This document shows positions 1 through 11,900 of a stretch of 64,000 nt of DNA, in pieces. The notes beneath the pieces are model-generated. The model was not told where the DNA came from. It searched no databases and saw only the letters and a list, made by a program, of their open reading frames with translations. Numbering within the stretch: the first letter of the stretch is position 1; the number at the start of each line of letters is the position of its first letter. The stretch is from Trifolium pratense (lineage: Eukaryota > Streptophyta > Magnoliopsida > Fabales > Fabaceae), in the NCBI RefSeq assembly GCF_020283565.1, contig NC_060060.1, positions 58,203,257 through 58,267,256 on the forward strand, read 5' to 3'. Made by a program: the position numbers and the translations under genes.

Positions 1-720
1 TTATAAAAATTTCCAGTAAAATTATTGCGAGTGTCGGTGCCCCTAAAACTAAGAAACACATCATAGGTGAATTCATGGGAGAAGGAAAAAGATGGTTGGA
101 TCATAGCCATGAGAATAGAAAAGAAATGGAAGAAAGAAGAATATGAAAAGTATGAATGTGGATGAATGTATATAGGGTCTCAAAATATATCAAGAATTGA
201 AACGGATAGAAATGGCACTTAAGAAGATCCGTCGACCAAAGACCATAATGAGTGAAACTTCCTTCCCATTTCCTTTTTACAAAATACAAAAGAAAAGACA
301 ACCCAATTTTATTACAAATACTATTAAAAACACATTACTTGATATGTTATAGGCTTAATTGCATATTTGGTCCCTTATATTTTATTTTAGATTTCAAGTT
401 GATCCTCTATGTTTTAAAAGTTTTAATTTGGTCCCTTATGTTACTAATGTCAACTTAAGGTTGTCCTTTTGATTAAACTTTGAGTTAATTTCGTCGAACT
501 TCCTGTTAAATTTTGAGTTGATTTCGTCTTAAAATTTCATGTGACACCTTCCTAAGTTGTCCACGCATGCAAATTAGTTAGCTAAATGGACGATTTAAAC
601 CGAAATTTGACTAAAAAGACTATGTTAATATATTATTAGATGCCTATATGCATATAAATTAAAAGTCAAAATAGTCTTTTGAATCACATGAAAAGAAAAT
701 GGCTTGCTTTAGTATACTAC
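1..720. other. Intergenic AT-rich DNA with a dispersed repeat
   Basis: No convincing gene is visible. Around 345-545 the text resembles a common plant dispersed repeat built on the phrases 'TTAATTGCATATTTGGTCCC' and 'TTTGGTCCCTTATG'. Short reading frames here have no recognisable motif. The repeat identity is recalled from family knowledge and has not been checked by alignment. Confidence 0.35.
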
Positions 721-722
721 TA

Positions 723-723
<1 letters not shown>

Positions 724-804
<81 letters not shown>
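724..804. repeat. (AT)n microsatellite
   Basis: About 81 bp of uninterrupted alternating AT. The sequence on both sides includes a repeated phrase, 'ACTAAAATGACTATGTTAAT' on the right and a near-copy at about 610-635 on the left. This suggests a small local duplication flanking the array. Confidence 0.9.
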
Positions 805-807
<3 letters not shown>

Positions 808-896
808 ACTAAAATGACTATGTTAATATATTATTAGATGCCTTTTTTTTTTTGGTACATACTACTAGTATGTATTTATATATTCTTTTTAGGGTT

Positions 897-1030
897 TTGC
901 TAACGTACACCCCACTTGTTTTTTAGAAGGTGTGTATTAGCAAGTCATAACTAAAAAGTGGTAACATACACCTTGAGATGCATGTTGCTAAAACACTCCT
1001 TCTAAAAAATAAGTGGGTGTACGTTAGCAA
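897..1030. mobile_element. Short inverted-repeat MITE, copy 1
   Basis: The ends are inverted copies of each other, TTGCTAACGTACACCC on the left and GGGTGTACGTTAGCAA on the right. An internal inverted pair (TTTTTTAGAAGG and CCTTCTAAAAAA) lies inside them. There is no coding capacity. It is best described as a foldback MITE; no clear target duplication could be assigned, so the superfamily is left open. Confidence 0.6.
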
Positions 1031-1043
1031 CTCCTATAAGCAT

Positions 1044-1176
1044 TTGCTAGAATACACCCACTAATTTTTTAGAAGGTGTGTTTTAGCAACTAATAACTAA
1101 AAAGTAATTAAATACACCCTAAGGTGTATGTTGCTAATGCACACCTTCATAAAAATGGGTGGGTGTGTTATAGCAA
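1044..1176. mobile_element. Short inverted-repeat MITE, copy 2
   Basis: This is a diverged relative of the element immediately to its left, with the same order of motifs (TTGCTAGAATACACCCAC, TTTTTTAGAAGGTGTG, then GGGTGGGTGTGTTATAGCAA) and the same foldback layout. Only about 13 bp separates the two copies. Both are non-coding. Confidence 0.55.
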
Positions 1177-1584
1177 ATCCCTTCTTTTTATATGCAAAGT
1201 ATATATTTATATTTATGAAACCAAACAAAATTCCCCTAATTATTATATTTATTTACATGTTATGATTTTCCACCGTTAATTGAAACCGTGTTTTATTGGA
1301 AACATATTGACAAGGACAATTCGTCAAAAAAATATTGACAAGGACAAATCCATTTTTTTTTTTGACAAAAGGGACATATCCATTTGGTAAACTATTCTCA
1401 TAACCAGGTTCTATAATGGAGAGTGCTTAACAATGATATACCTGTTAGGCAAGAGCTGAACCATCGTGGGGTTTTGTGTTTTGATGTTGTTAAAATTATT
1501 TACGATTTAAATAAATGATGTTTTTATTTTTAGAAAAAATTGCATTTTTTTATTAGGAATCCATTTTTATTATTTGCCCTTGAC
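1177..1584. other. Non-coding spacer
   Basis: AT-rich spacer between the paired MITEs and the hAT-like MITE. It holds short A/T runs and a local near-repeat (ATATTGACAAGGACAA occurs twice near 1306-1345). No gene, RNA or defined element was seen. Confidence 0.4.
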
Positions 1585-1837
1585 TAGAGCTGTAAAAAGG
1601 GCCTTAAGGGGCCGGCCCTTTAAGGGGCGGACCCACTTATTCCTGATTATTAATTTTATTTAAATTTTAAACAATTTTTCTAGTGTCGTGAACTTATTCT
1701 CGTTTTCTTCAATCAGCACTGTCCACGATCGGCACCCTAAAAAAACTGTGTTTAAAATTTAAATAAAATTAATAATCAGGAATAAGTGGGTCCGCCCCTT
1801 AAAGGGCCGGCCCCTTAAGGCCCTTTTTACAGCTCTA
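1585..1837. mobile_element. hAT-type MITE with long terminal inverted repeats
   Basis: A 253-bp foldback element. It starts TAGAGCTGTAAAAAGGGCC and ends with the exact inverse. The arms are roughly 90 bp each and very GC-rich at the ends (GGCCGGCCC). It is bordered by a perfect 8-bp direct repeat, CCCTTGAC, at 1577-1584 and 1838-1845. An 8-bp target duplication and a TAG..CTA terminus are typical of hAT elements. It has no transposase, so it is a non-autonomous derivative. The near-perfect arms and intact target duplication suggest a fairly recent insertion. Confidence 0.85.
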
Positions 1838-1939
1838 CCCTTGACCTCCAAAATCTCGGAACCGGACCAAAGTCTCAAGTTCAACAGGGATGTTAACCTT
1901 AGTTTCAATGATTGACTAATCTACATGCTCACTCATACT

Positions 1940-2276
1940 ATGGTGTACATTGCAGCTATGCCCGAAATCCAAAAGTTTTTGAGGATAGTAACATACCTGT
2001 CAACGCTACGATTGCCGCAGCTGAAGCTTGCATCCAGAGTTTCCAAACAGCAACATCTTAGAAGCTCCGTGTCAGTGCAGAAAACGAGGTGGAACAAGCT
2101 CCGTGTCGGGGATGAACACGGCCGCCGTGTTAGCCACTGCAGATTGGAATCGTGCGGGAGCCGATGATTTTAATGCAGCGGAAGCGACAGACTTACTCAT
2201 GGCGGTGCATCTGGCTTCTGATTTGGGGCTGAGTGATGTGGTTGCCATTGTTACATCTTTAGACTATGTACGATAG
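1940..2276 (+). pseudogene. Degenerate RNase H-like retroelement fragment (tentative)
   Basis: Peptide islands in different frames resemble the RVT_3/RNase H domain found at the end of plant LINE polyproteins. One island reads NATIAAAEACIQSF and another AEATDLLMAVHLASDLG followed by LSDVV. Family members share an AEA..A...A..LG..dv pattern. Frameshifts and a stop separate the islands, and the catalytic aspartates cannot be confirmed. The assignment is by eye only; it could be another degraded gene piece. Confidence 0.3.
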
Positions 2277-2356
2277 TTTTATTTTTCAGCATGCTCCTTT
2301 TTCACTTTAACATAATCTTTTCTCTCTTCCATATAATAATTCAAGATAGTGAAGGG

Positions 2357-2608
2357 TCAAATAGACCCTGAAATTATAAAACGTGAATCAAATTGACTCA
2401 TGCTCCATTTACTCCGTGTATTTTGAGTTTTCAAAAGCACAGAACTTTCAACCTCCTTGCAACCAAGTGAACAATAAGGAACAAAAACAACAAAACCATC
2501 CTCACTGGAATTATCTTCATCGTTATTATCATTGCTTTCAAAATTATAACCAAGAAGTTCTAACCACTCAATAGACCAATCCGAGTCATCAGATTTAGAA
2601 CCCGACAA
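2357..2608 (-). CDS. Unrecognised acidic 83-aa reading frame
   Basis: An open frame on the minus strand with an ATG start. It begins with a Ser/Asp-rich stretch (SDDSDWSIEWLELLGY), continues with an acidic Asn/Asp/Glu run, then a hydrophobic GFVVFVPYC segment and paired cysteines. The composition looks more like a real first exon than random AT-rich DNA, but no downstream exon was identified and I do not recognise the family. It may be a fragment or a chance frame. Confidence 0.28.
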   Translation of the reverse strand: MSGSKSDDSDWSIEWLELLGYNFESNDNNDEDNSSEDGFVVFVPYCSLGCKEVESSVLLKTQNTRSKWSMSQFDSRFIISGSI

Positions 2609-2609
2609 G

Positions 2610-3350
2610 AATCACTAATCACCAACATCAAACTCTTTATCAATTTATTGTCTCATCCACCATTTCCTCTCTTTTTCGCATCAAAATAAACTGAGTAAAC
2701 GAAGCAGGAGACAATTTAATTAACGTTTTACTTTTTCAGGAGTATATTTGCCTATTTTCAAATTTCAAAAGGTATTTGACAAATTTTGAAATTTCACAGG
2801 ATATTTGGCATTTCACTCAATTCAACACACATTTAACTTTTATTTACTACAATAGTTTTGTTTAATAAAATTCAACAACTTATCCTATCACTTTTATTTC
2901 ACATTCTTATTTTCTTTTTTGTTTTAATTTTTTGATTATATATTAATAACAATTATCGATTTAAATTAAAATAAGTAAGAGTTAAATAATTCTTTTTTTC
3001 TAATTTAATAATTTATTTGAATTTATTTTTTTAATTTTTATTCTTAATTAATTTTTTTTTCAATAAAGGCGAAATATATGGATAGTCATTATTAAAACAA
3101 TTAAAATTACAAAAACTTCCGGTAAAAAAAAAATACAAAAACTTAAAATGCAATACAATACATTAAGTACACATAAAATGAAGGCCACATAACTTAAAAT
3201 GCAGATTTAATTACGAAATATTTCGAACTTTGTCCATATGTGTTTGACTAGATCTGCTTGCATAAGTGTGGAAGTTGTGTTGTGTTGTTGTGAACCTTGT
3301 TGATTTCATAAGTATTTGTAAAATCATTTAGTGTGAATCTTCATTGATAT
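2610..3350. other. AT-rich spacer
   Basis: Low-complexity, T- and A-rich DNA without a convincing reading frame, RNA gene or defined transposon end. Confidence 0.4.
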
Positions 3351-3512
3351 ATTTTTTTTTGTTTTCACCATAGCCACCAGACCGTCTAATCTGATTCGAA
3401 GGTCGGTTCTGGCAACAAGTGGTTTCAGCCTCCTCCCGATCGCAGTTGCGATGATCGAACCGTGAACTTCCCTACTAAGCCCAGCACCAATCACCACTAG
3501 ATCAACTAACTA
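3351..3512 (-). mobile_element. tRNA-derived SINE
   Basis: Read on the minus strand, this stretch begins TTGATCTAGTGGTGATTGGT, which resembles a polymerase III A box, and has GGTTCGATCAT about 50 nt downstream as a B-box-like element. A GC-richer body follows, and the element ends in an A-rich tail, seen as a T run at 3351-3358 on the plus strand. This is the layout of a plant SINE. No clean target duplication was found. Confidence 0.55.
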
Positions 3513-4200
3513 TCGATATTTTCATTGCTATTTGACCAAACTAAGGAACCTTGCACACAACGTGTTCGATCTTTTTACCAAACTAGTTTTTTTTTTTCTT
3601 TTTTCAATTGCACTTAGTTGAAAACTAGTTTATCAAAGTAATTGATTACTCGATTGATTAATTATACCTCAAAATTAATCAATTGAACACTTTAGCTAAA
3701 CTTTTCATAAATGAAGTCACAATTTCCGATTATCTCACATTACTCTCTTATCCAATATGTTTGGGATAAACGTTTCGATCTATAATCACTTCCGCATACA
3801 AACTCTTTTTCGAAAAACTTTCAAAATTGAAACTACAACTTATTCACCCTACTCTAAGTCGTTGGTCACACGTCTAACAGATATCAAATGATCACCTTTT
3901 TAATTTTTTTTTATATTAACCATCTGATTTTCCGAAAAAATGATCTAATAATCTAGAATTCGAATAACTTTTAAATTATTTTATCAGTTCGACAACATGA
4001 CAATATAGACATTTCTATTATTTTATCGATGCTTTATCGAATAACTAATGGGGAAAAGTAGGTGTAATTTTCCCTGTTTTATAGCAAGAAGTGACACGGA
4101 ACTTTGGAAGAAGGCTTGAGGAAATTGAAAGGAAGTTATACACTCAATGTGTGTAAGGGTTTAAGTAACCGTGTTTCCATTTTTATATTTTCACTTTCTG
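3513..4200. other. Upstream region of the TNL gene
   Basis: AT-rich spacer leading to the TIR-NBS-LRR gene. No other gene was seen. It presumably contains the promoter, but no specific regulatory element can be assigned with confidence from the text alone. Confidence 0.4.
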
Positions 4201-4204
4201 ACAT

Positions 4205-4225
4205 TTGTTATATTATATATATCAT
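4205..4225 (+). promoter_or_regulatory. Probable TATA box region of the TNL gene
   Basis: The run TTATATTATATATATCATAG lies about 110-125 bp upstream of the ATG at 4332. This is a plausible distance for a TATA element followed by a short leader. It is a positional inference in AT-rich DNA. Confidence 0.35.
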
Positions 4226-4331
4226 AGATTCATAGTCTTCTCATCCATATTCTTACCACATCCATATTATTTTTCATAATCTTAGGCTAGTACCCAATCT
4301 TATTCTTACCTTCATTTTCTTCTATATTCTC

Positions 4332-7300
4332 ATGGATTTTGGATCACCTTCTTCATTCACTTACGATGTTTTCATCAGTTTCAGAGGCACTGATACTCGT
4401 TTTGGTTTTACCGGCTATCTCCACAAAGCTCTTTCTGATAAAGGAATCCGCACTTTCATTGATGACAAGAACCTTCAAAGAGGTGACGAAATCACACCAT
4501 CACTTATCAAAGCCATTGAAGAGTCTATGATATTCATTCCTGTGTTCTCTATCAACTATGCTTCTTCTTCGTTTTGCCTTGACGAACTTGTCCACATCAT
4601 TCATTGCTTCAAGGAAAAGAAGGGTCGCAAAATTTTGCCTGTTTTCTACAATGTTGATCCTTCTCACGTGCGGCATCAGAATGGAAGTTATGGTGAAGCA
4701 TTGGCTAAGCATGAAGAGTTGATAAAAAATAACAAGGAAACGTCCATATGTTACACAGAGAGGTTGAAGAATTGGAAAATGGCTCTTTACCAAACTGCTA
4801 ACTTGGCTGGCCACCATTTCAGTCATGGGTATTCTACTCCTATTTTAACTTATGATAATGTCTTTTAGTAAAAACAACTTGTGATAATGTCTTTTTCTAA
4901 TTTGACAAAATATATCCTGCAACAAATCGGAAGTGTGTTGTTGACATGTGGCTAACCTCATTTTGTCATGTCAACAACAGATATATGTTTTATTCAATGA
5001 ACCTAGAAATTTGTTTTTTTAATTATATTCAAAACCGGAGGGAGTACTTGTGTATTTTTGTAATAGAATGTGTTAAAAATGTTACAATGTACGACTTACA
5101 GGACCTCTCTACAAAAAACTTAACTGACTAATATTGACAATTAAATAACTTAAAGGATCGTAGGATCGATGTATTGTGCCTTTAATTTTTAAATCTTAAA
5201 GAGGAAAGATATGTTTGTTATTTATTTTTCTTTTATGATGAACAATTTAGTTTTATAATAGTATAATTAGCAATAACCGGATGTAATTGTAAATAGTGAT
5301 GCATTTACTCAAACTTATTGGGCAGGAATGGATATGAATATGAATTCATTGGAAAGATAGTTACAGAGGTGTCAAACAGGATCAATCGTGCTCCTTTACA
5401 TGTTGCAGATCACCCCGTTGGATTGGAGTCTCGAGTATTAAAAGTGAAGTCACTTCTAGATGTTGACTCATCTAACGATGAAGTCCGCATGATAGGAATC
5501 TGTGGGATTGGTGGCATAGGTAAAACAACACTTGCTCGAGCCATTTACAATTTGATTTCTTACCAATTTGAAGTTTCGTGTTTTCTTCACAATGTGAAAG
5601 AACATTCAGCTAAACATGGCCTAGAACATGTCCAAGAGGAACTTCTTTCAAAAACAGTTGAATTGAATCATAAGTTAGGAGATGTTTCTGAGGGAATTCC
5701 TATCATAAAACAAATGCTACAAGATAAGAATGTTCTATTGATTCTCGATGATGTAGACGAACTGAAGCAGCTGCAGGTTCTGGCTGGAGGGCTTGACTGG
5801 TTCGGTCCTGACAGCAAAGTCATCATTACCACTCGAGACAAACAATTGCTAACCAGTCATGGGGTTGAAATAACATATGAAGTAGATGAGTTAAATGTGG
5901 ATGAAGCTCTTGAATTGTTGACGTGGAAGGCATTTAAAAATAACAATGTTGATTCAAGTTACAAGTACATTTTACGACGTGCAGTAAGTTACGCTTCTGG
6001 CCTACCATTAGCTTTAGAAGTAGTGGGTTCCAACTTGTTTGGAATGGATATAGGAGAATGGGAATCTATATTAGATCGGTATGAAAGGATCCCGAATAAA
6101 GAGATTCAAAAGATACTTAAAGTAAGCTTTGATTCTTTGGAAAAAGATGAGCAGAGTGTCTTTCTCGACATTGCTTGTTGCTTCAATGGGTATAAGATGA
6201 CAGAGATCAAAGATATACTTCATGCTCATTACGGTCATAACATCAAATATCACATTAGAGTGTTGGTTAACAAATCTCTTATACAGATTAGTTGGCACGG
6301 GCAAAGTTATAGTTGGACAGTACATGACTTGATAGAGCACATGTGTAAAGAAATTGTCCGACTAGAATCTCCTGAAGATCCTGGAGAACGCAGTAGGTTG
6401 TGGTCGGAAGAAGATATAGTTCAAGTTTTAGAAGAAAATACGGTAAGAGTGACTTATACATATAGATGGTTTGATTTTATCTCTTAACCTTGATTCAGCT
6501 CTTTTGGTTTGTAGGGATAGTACTTTTCTTTACAATTTAGTTACATATATATTTCTCCAAATACCTATGTTGAAATCATAACACACATATATTTTTGTTG
6601 ATTTGTATATTGTTTTTTGTGTTTCAAGGGAACAAGTAGAATTGAAATTATATGTATGGATGACCTGTCGTTAGATGTTAGAGACGTAAGAGTAGCATGG
6701 AAGGGAGATGCTTTCAAGAAGACAAAAAACCTCAAAACTTTGATTATTAAAAGTGGCATCTTTTCCAAAGGTCCTAAACATCTTCCAAATAGTTTGAGAT
6801 TTCTAGAATGGCACAGATATCCTTCACAGGATATACCATCTGATTTTTGTCCGAAGAAACTTTCTGTATGTAAGCTACCTAGAAGTTTGCTTAAATCATT
6901 TGAGTCGCCTTCCTCATTGAAGGTATGAGTAATTGTTCTGTTTGTCTCATCTTTGTATGTCGGTACATCACTTTTAGATTATTCAGTTTTTCTGTTTCTT
7001 TTTGCAGAGGTTCATAAATATGAAGGAGTTAAATTTGGACTACTGTGGAAGTCTAAAACGGATACTTGATGTATCTGGTCTTCAAAATTTAGAAATATTC
7101 TCAATAAAAAAATGTATAAATTTGATTGAAATCCACCATTCTATTGGTTTCCTGAGTAAACTTCAAATCCTAGTTGCTGAAGGTTGCTGCAAGCTTAGGA
7201 GTTTTCCGTCCATGAAGTTAACTTCTCTTTATCAACTGGATCTTTCATCTTGTGCGAGTCTCAAGAGTTTTCCAGAAATATTAGAAGAGATGGAAAATAT

Positions 7301-8402
7301 AGCATCACTTGTATTGGTGGGAACTTCAATAGAAGAGTTGCCATTTTCATTTCACAATCTCACTGGGCTTCATAGTTTACAAATAGAGGCACGCGGAATA
7401 CTTAAGTTGACTAATAGTATTATCATGATGCCAAAATTGTTGTGGATTACTATTAAGGGAGGTCTATTATTGCCAAACCAGAATGTTAAACTGAATTCTA
7501 TGATGTCTTCAAATGTGCAAAAACTTCAGCTCATAGAATGCAACTTGTCCGAAGAATCTCTTGCAATGCTTCTCATGTGGTTTACTAATGTGAAATATTT
7601 AAATCTGTCGGGGAGTAATGTCACAATTCTTCCAGAATGCATCAAAGAGTCTCACTTTTTAAGGCGGCTATATTTGGATGATTGCAAATGGCTTCGAGAA
7701 ATTAGAGGCGTTCCACCAAATTTGAAACATTTATCTGCATTACGCTGCAAATCATTGACTTCCTCATGCAGGAGCATGCTACTAAATAAGGTTTTGTTTT
7801 TTCTTGGATAAGTATTTGACTTAATATTTCGTAGTATAATTTAGTTTATTTTTGTGAACTTATAAATTATTTATGACTACCAGGAACTACATGAGGCTGG
7901 AAAAACGAACTTTCGTATGACAGGAAAAGAAAGTATTCCAGAGTGGCTTGAGCACCGAAGCATAGGACAGTCAATTTCTTTCTGGTTTCGGAACAAGCTC
8001 CCTGCTGTTGTTGTCTTCTTTGTCATTAAATCGATGCATAAAAAGCACTCACTCAATGAATTTCTTTCATTAAGACCCAACTTTTTCATCAATGGCTATG
8101 AATGTCAATGTGGTCTTAGCCATGGGAGTAATATCGGAGTAGAACTGGAAAATACGTATCTATATGATCTTCAACTGGAGGACATGAGATTCAATTCTAT
8201 ACTACACAATGCACTTAAAAAAAATGAATGGATCCATGTGGAGATTATGTGTGTGTCTTCAAAGATGATATCACTCCTTACAGAATTTGGAATCCATGTA
8301 TTAAATCAGAAAAGTAGCATGGAGGATATTCAATTCAAAAATCCTTGCAAAAAGAGAAAGTTATTATTGGATGATAATGTCGATGATCATTATTCACAAT
8401 GA
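4332..8402 (+). CDS. TIR-NBS-LRR (TNL) intracellular immune receptor
   Basis: Predicted exons are 4332-4828, 5326-6442, 6629-6922, 7008-7790 and 7884-8402. Together they make 3210 nt (1069 aa), all borders are GT-AG and the frame stays open. Exon 1 is the TIR domain (YDVFISFRGTDTR at residues 11-23), with the likely NADase glutamate E85 in FCLDEL. Exon 2 is the NB-ARC domain: P-loop GIGGIGKTT near residues 226-234, kinase-2 LLILDDVD, RNBS-B KVIITTRD, GLPLA as SGLPLALEVVG, and an MHD motif present as VHD. Exons 3-4 carry leucine-rich repeats. Exon 5 matches the post-LRR C-JID region of TNLs (PEWLEHRSIGQSISFWF). TNLs recognise pathogen effectors inside the cell, and their TIR domains cleave NAD+ when assembled. 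It appears intact; the pathogen specificity is unknown. Confidence 0.9.
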
Positions 8403-8941
8403 TCGTGATGTTATTTGACTATGTTGGTTCAAACTGGTACCTTGGTCTACAAGTGAGTGAAAATGTCACTTGAAGCTTGATTTTCAAAATTTGTGATACT
8501 TCTTCTCAATAAAATTTCATACATTGCTTTAAATTCTCACCCTGCATAAAAGTTCCCTGCACTGTACAAAATGAAATGAAAAGGAATAAGAAATATTAAA
8601 TGATTAATTTGAATGATTCTGATTTTCCTGAATGTAATATGAGAATGTGTTACAACTTACAAGAGTTATGTCAACCTTTAATCAACTTCTCTTCTTTTTT
8701 TCAAATTTCAACTTTATCCACTTTTTACAATATGAATGGTCTAGATTACACATTATTCTCTCGATTGTTTTTTACAATTGAGAGAATCCATTCTCTGGAA
8801 GTTTCAAAAGTCTTTGGTCAATGGATCCTCTTAGGTGTTGCCAATTTTATCAGTTTCACTTCTTGACTTATTTTGAGAGCCGACGAGAGACTCTCATCCA
8901 CATTTTTATACTTCTCACACCTTCATTTCTTTTCTATCCTC
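8403..8941. other. Spacer between the two TNL units
   Basis: 3' flank of the first TNL and promoter-leader of the second. An AATAAAATTTC stretch near 8508 could serve polyadenylation. An 88-codon open frame at 8600-8866 has no recognisable motif and is treated as chance. Confidence 0.4.
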
Positions 8942-11900
8942 ATGGCTATGTTCCAATCATATTCCTCTTTCTCTTCCTTCTCTTATGGATTCACCTATGA
9001 CGTGTTCCTAAGTTTCAAAGGCACTGACACTCGCTATGGTTTTACCGGAAATCTCTACAATGCTCTATGTGACCGTGGAGTCCACACATTCATTGACAAT
9101 AGGGAGCTTCATGGAGGTGATGAAATCACACCAACACTTGTCAAGGCCATCGAAGAGACTATAATTTTCATTCCAATATTCTCTATCAATTATGCTTCTT
9201 CTTCATTTTGTTTGGACGAACTTGTTCACATCATTCACTGCTTCAAGGCAAAGGGCTGCTTGGTTTTTCCAGTTTTCTATGACATGGAACCTTCTCACGT
9301 GCGACATCAGATTGAGAGTTATGGTGAAGCAATAGCTAAGCATGAACATAGGTTCCAAAATAACCAAGAAAAGTACAACGAAAACATGAAAAGGCTGAAT
9401 AAATGGAAGATAGCTCTTAACCAAGCAGCTAACTTGTCCGGATACCATTTCAATCCTAGGTACCCGGCTTTACTCCTATTATGCCGGGTAGTAATTTCAT
9501 CTCAAAGATCAACGAGAAAAGAAATGCTTATTTATTATTGAACAAGTTTTAATTATTTGTATGTAAAAAACGAACAAATATGATTTGTAGTAATAATAAC
9601 AATATATAATTATCAATACATTGATATTAATGTCATATATTTACTTTTTTTGAACAAGCCAAAAAATGTCATATATTTACTAAAACTTATATTATTGGGC
9701 AGAAATGGATATGAATGCGAGTTTATTCGGGAAATAGTCAAATATGTGTCCAACAAGACTAATCATGCTCCTCTGCATGTTGCCGATTACCCGGATGGTC
9801 TGCAATCTCGAGTCCTAAAGGTAAACTCACTTCTAGAAATTGGATCTAATGATGAAGTCAAGATGCTAGGGATCTATGGACCTGGAGGAATTGGTAAGAC
9901 AACACTTGCCAGAGAGGTTTATAATTCCATTGCTGATCAATTTGAATGTGTGTGTTTTCTTCACAATGTGAGAGAAAATTCAGCAAAGCGTGGCTTAGAG
10001 CATCTCCAAAAGGAGTTTCTTTCCAAAACTATTGGATTGGACATTAAGTTAGGAGATATTAGTGAGGGAATTCCAATCATAAAATGAGTAAGTCTGTACA
10101 TACATACATACATACATACATACATACATACATACATACATACATACATACATACATACATACATACATACATACATACATACATACATACATACATACA
10201 TACATACATACATACATACATACATACATACATACATACATACATACATACATACATACATACATACATACATACATACATACATACATACATACATACA
10301 TACATACATACATACATACATACATACATACATACATACATACATACATACATACATACATACATACATACATACATACATACATACATACATACATACA
10401 TACATACATACATACATACATACATACATACATACAAATGTGTTTTGGTTGATTTGTGTTTTTTGTAGGGGACAAGTCAAACTGAAATTATACATTTGGA
10501 TTTTCCATTACTTGAAGAAATAGTACAATGGAAAGGAGACGAATTCATGAAGATGAAAAATCTCAAAACACTTATTGTTAAAACTAGTTTCTTTTCCAAA
10601 CCTCAAGTACATCTTCCAAACAGTTTATATAGAGTACTGGAATGGCATAGTTATAGTTTGCATGATATACCATCTGATTTTCTTCCAAAGAATCTTTCCA
10701 TATGCAAATTACCCAACAGTGGCTTTCTATTATTTAAGTTGGCTAACTCACTGAAGGAAAGGGTAATGATCTCATCTTCCTCATTTTGTATAGAAAAACA
10801 TTACCTTTTGAGTATGAAAGTTTTACGCTTAGATAGGTCTAAATGTTTAACAGAAATAAGTGACGTATCTGGTCTCCAAAATTTAGAAGAATTTTCATTT
10901 GAACGGTGTAAGAATTTACTTAGAATTCATGAATCTGTTGGGTTCTTGAATAAACTTAAAATCTTGAACGCCGAAGGTTGTAGCAAGCTCAGGAGTTTTC
11001 CACCAATTAATTTGACCTCTCTTCAACAACTTCGACTTTCATTTTGTTACAGGCTTAAGAATTTTCCGGAAATATTAGGAAAGATGGAAAACATTGGAAG
11101 GATTTCTTTGAGTGAAACTTCCATTGAAAATTTGCCCGATTCATTTCAAAATCTCACCAGGCTGGCTTCATTATTTACTACTAGAAGGACATGGAACGTT
11201 GCTTAGTTTACCAAGTATGATGCAAAAATTGTCTTGCATTTTTGTTGATGGTTATCATCTATTACCAAACGTCCAAACAAGAATGATAAACCAAATTCCA
11301 TGGAGTCCTCAAATGTACAATCTATTGTGCTAACAGAATGCAACCTAACAGACGAATCTCTTCCAATAGTTCACAAGTGGTTTGCTAATGTGACTTACTT
11401 AGACATAAAGGTGGAATGCATCAAAGAACTTCGCTCGTTAACGAGACTCAATCTGGATGACTGCAAGCGTCTTCAAGAAATTAGAGGGATTTCATAATAT
11501 TTAAAACGCTTGTCTGCATTAAATTGTGAATCGTTGGGTTCCTCGTGTAGAAAAATGCAACTGAATCAGGTTTTATGTTTTCTTGTATTTAACTTCATGT
11601 TTCATAGCACACTATCTTTAAAAACTTACAAGTTATTTATGGTTAATAGGAACTGTTCAAAGTTGGAGGCACCATGTTTTGTTTGCCGGAAACTGCAAGG
11701 ATTCCAGAGTCGTTTGATCATCGTAGTAGTGGTTCATCAATTTCTTTCTGGTTACGTTGCAAGCTCTCTTTCATTCCTCTCTTTTCTACTACTCAATGGA
11801 TTGATAACAAGAATGCCAGCAGTGCTATTTACTCACCAATGGCTATAACTATGCTGTTGATGATCCATTTAATCATGCTTATATTATATCCAGAAAGAAT

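Noticed and set aside
2383..2574. Plus-strand 63-aa frame overlapping the acidic minus-strand frame
   Set aside because: It is a shadow of the minus-strand frame, with no motif and poor composition.
9961..10495. Long minus-strand frames of repeating YVCM and plus-strand HTYI, 120-158 aa
   Set aside because: They are produced by the (TACA)85 microsatellite, which has no stop in several frames. There is no biological protein.
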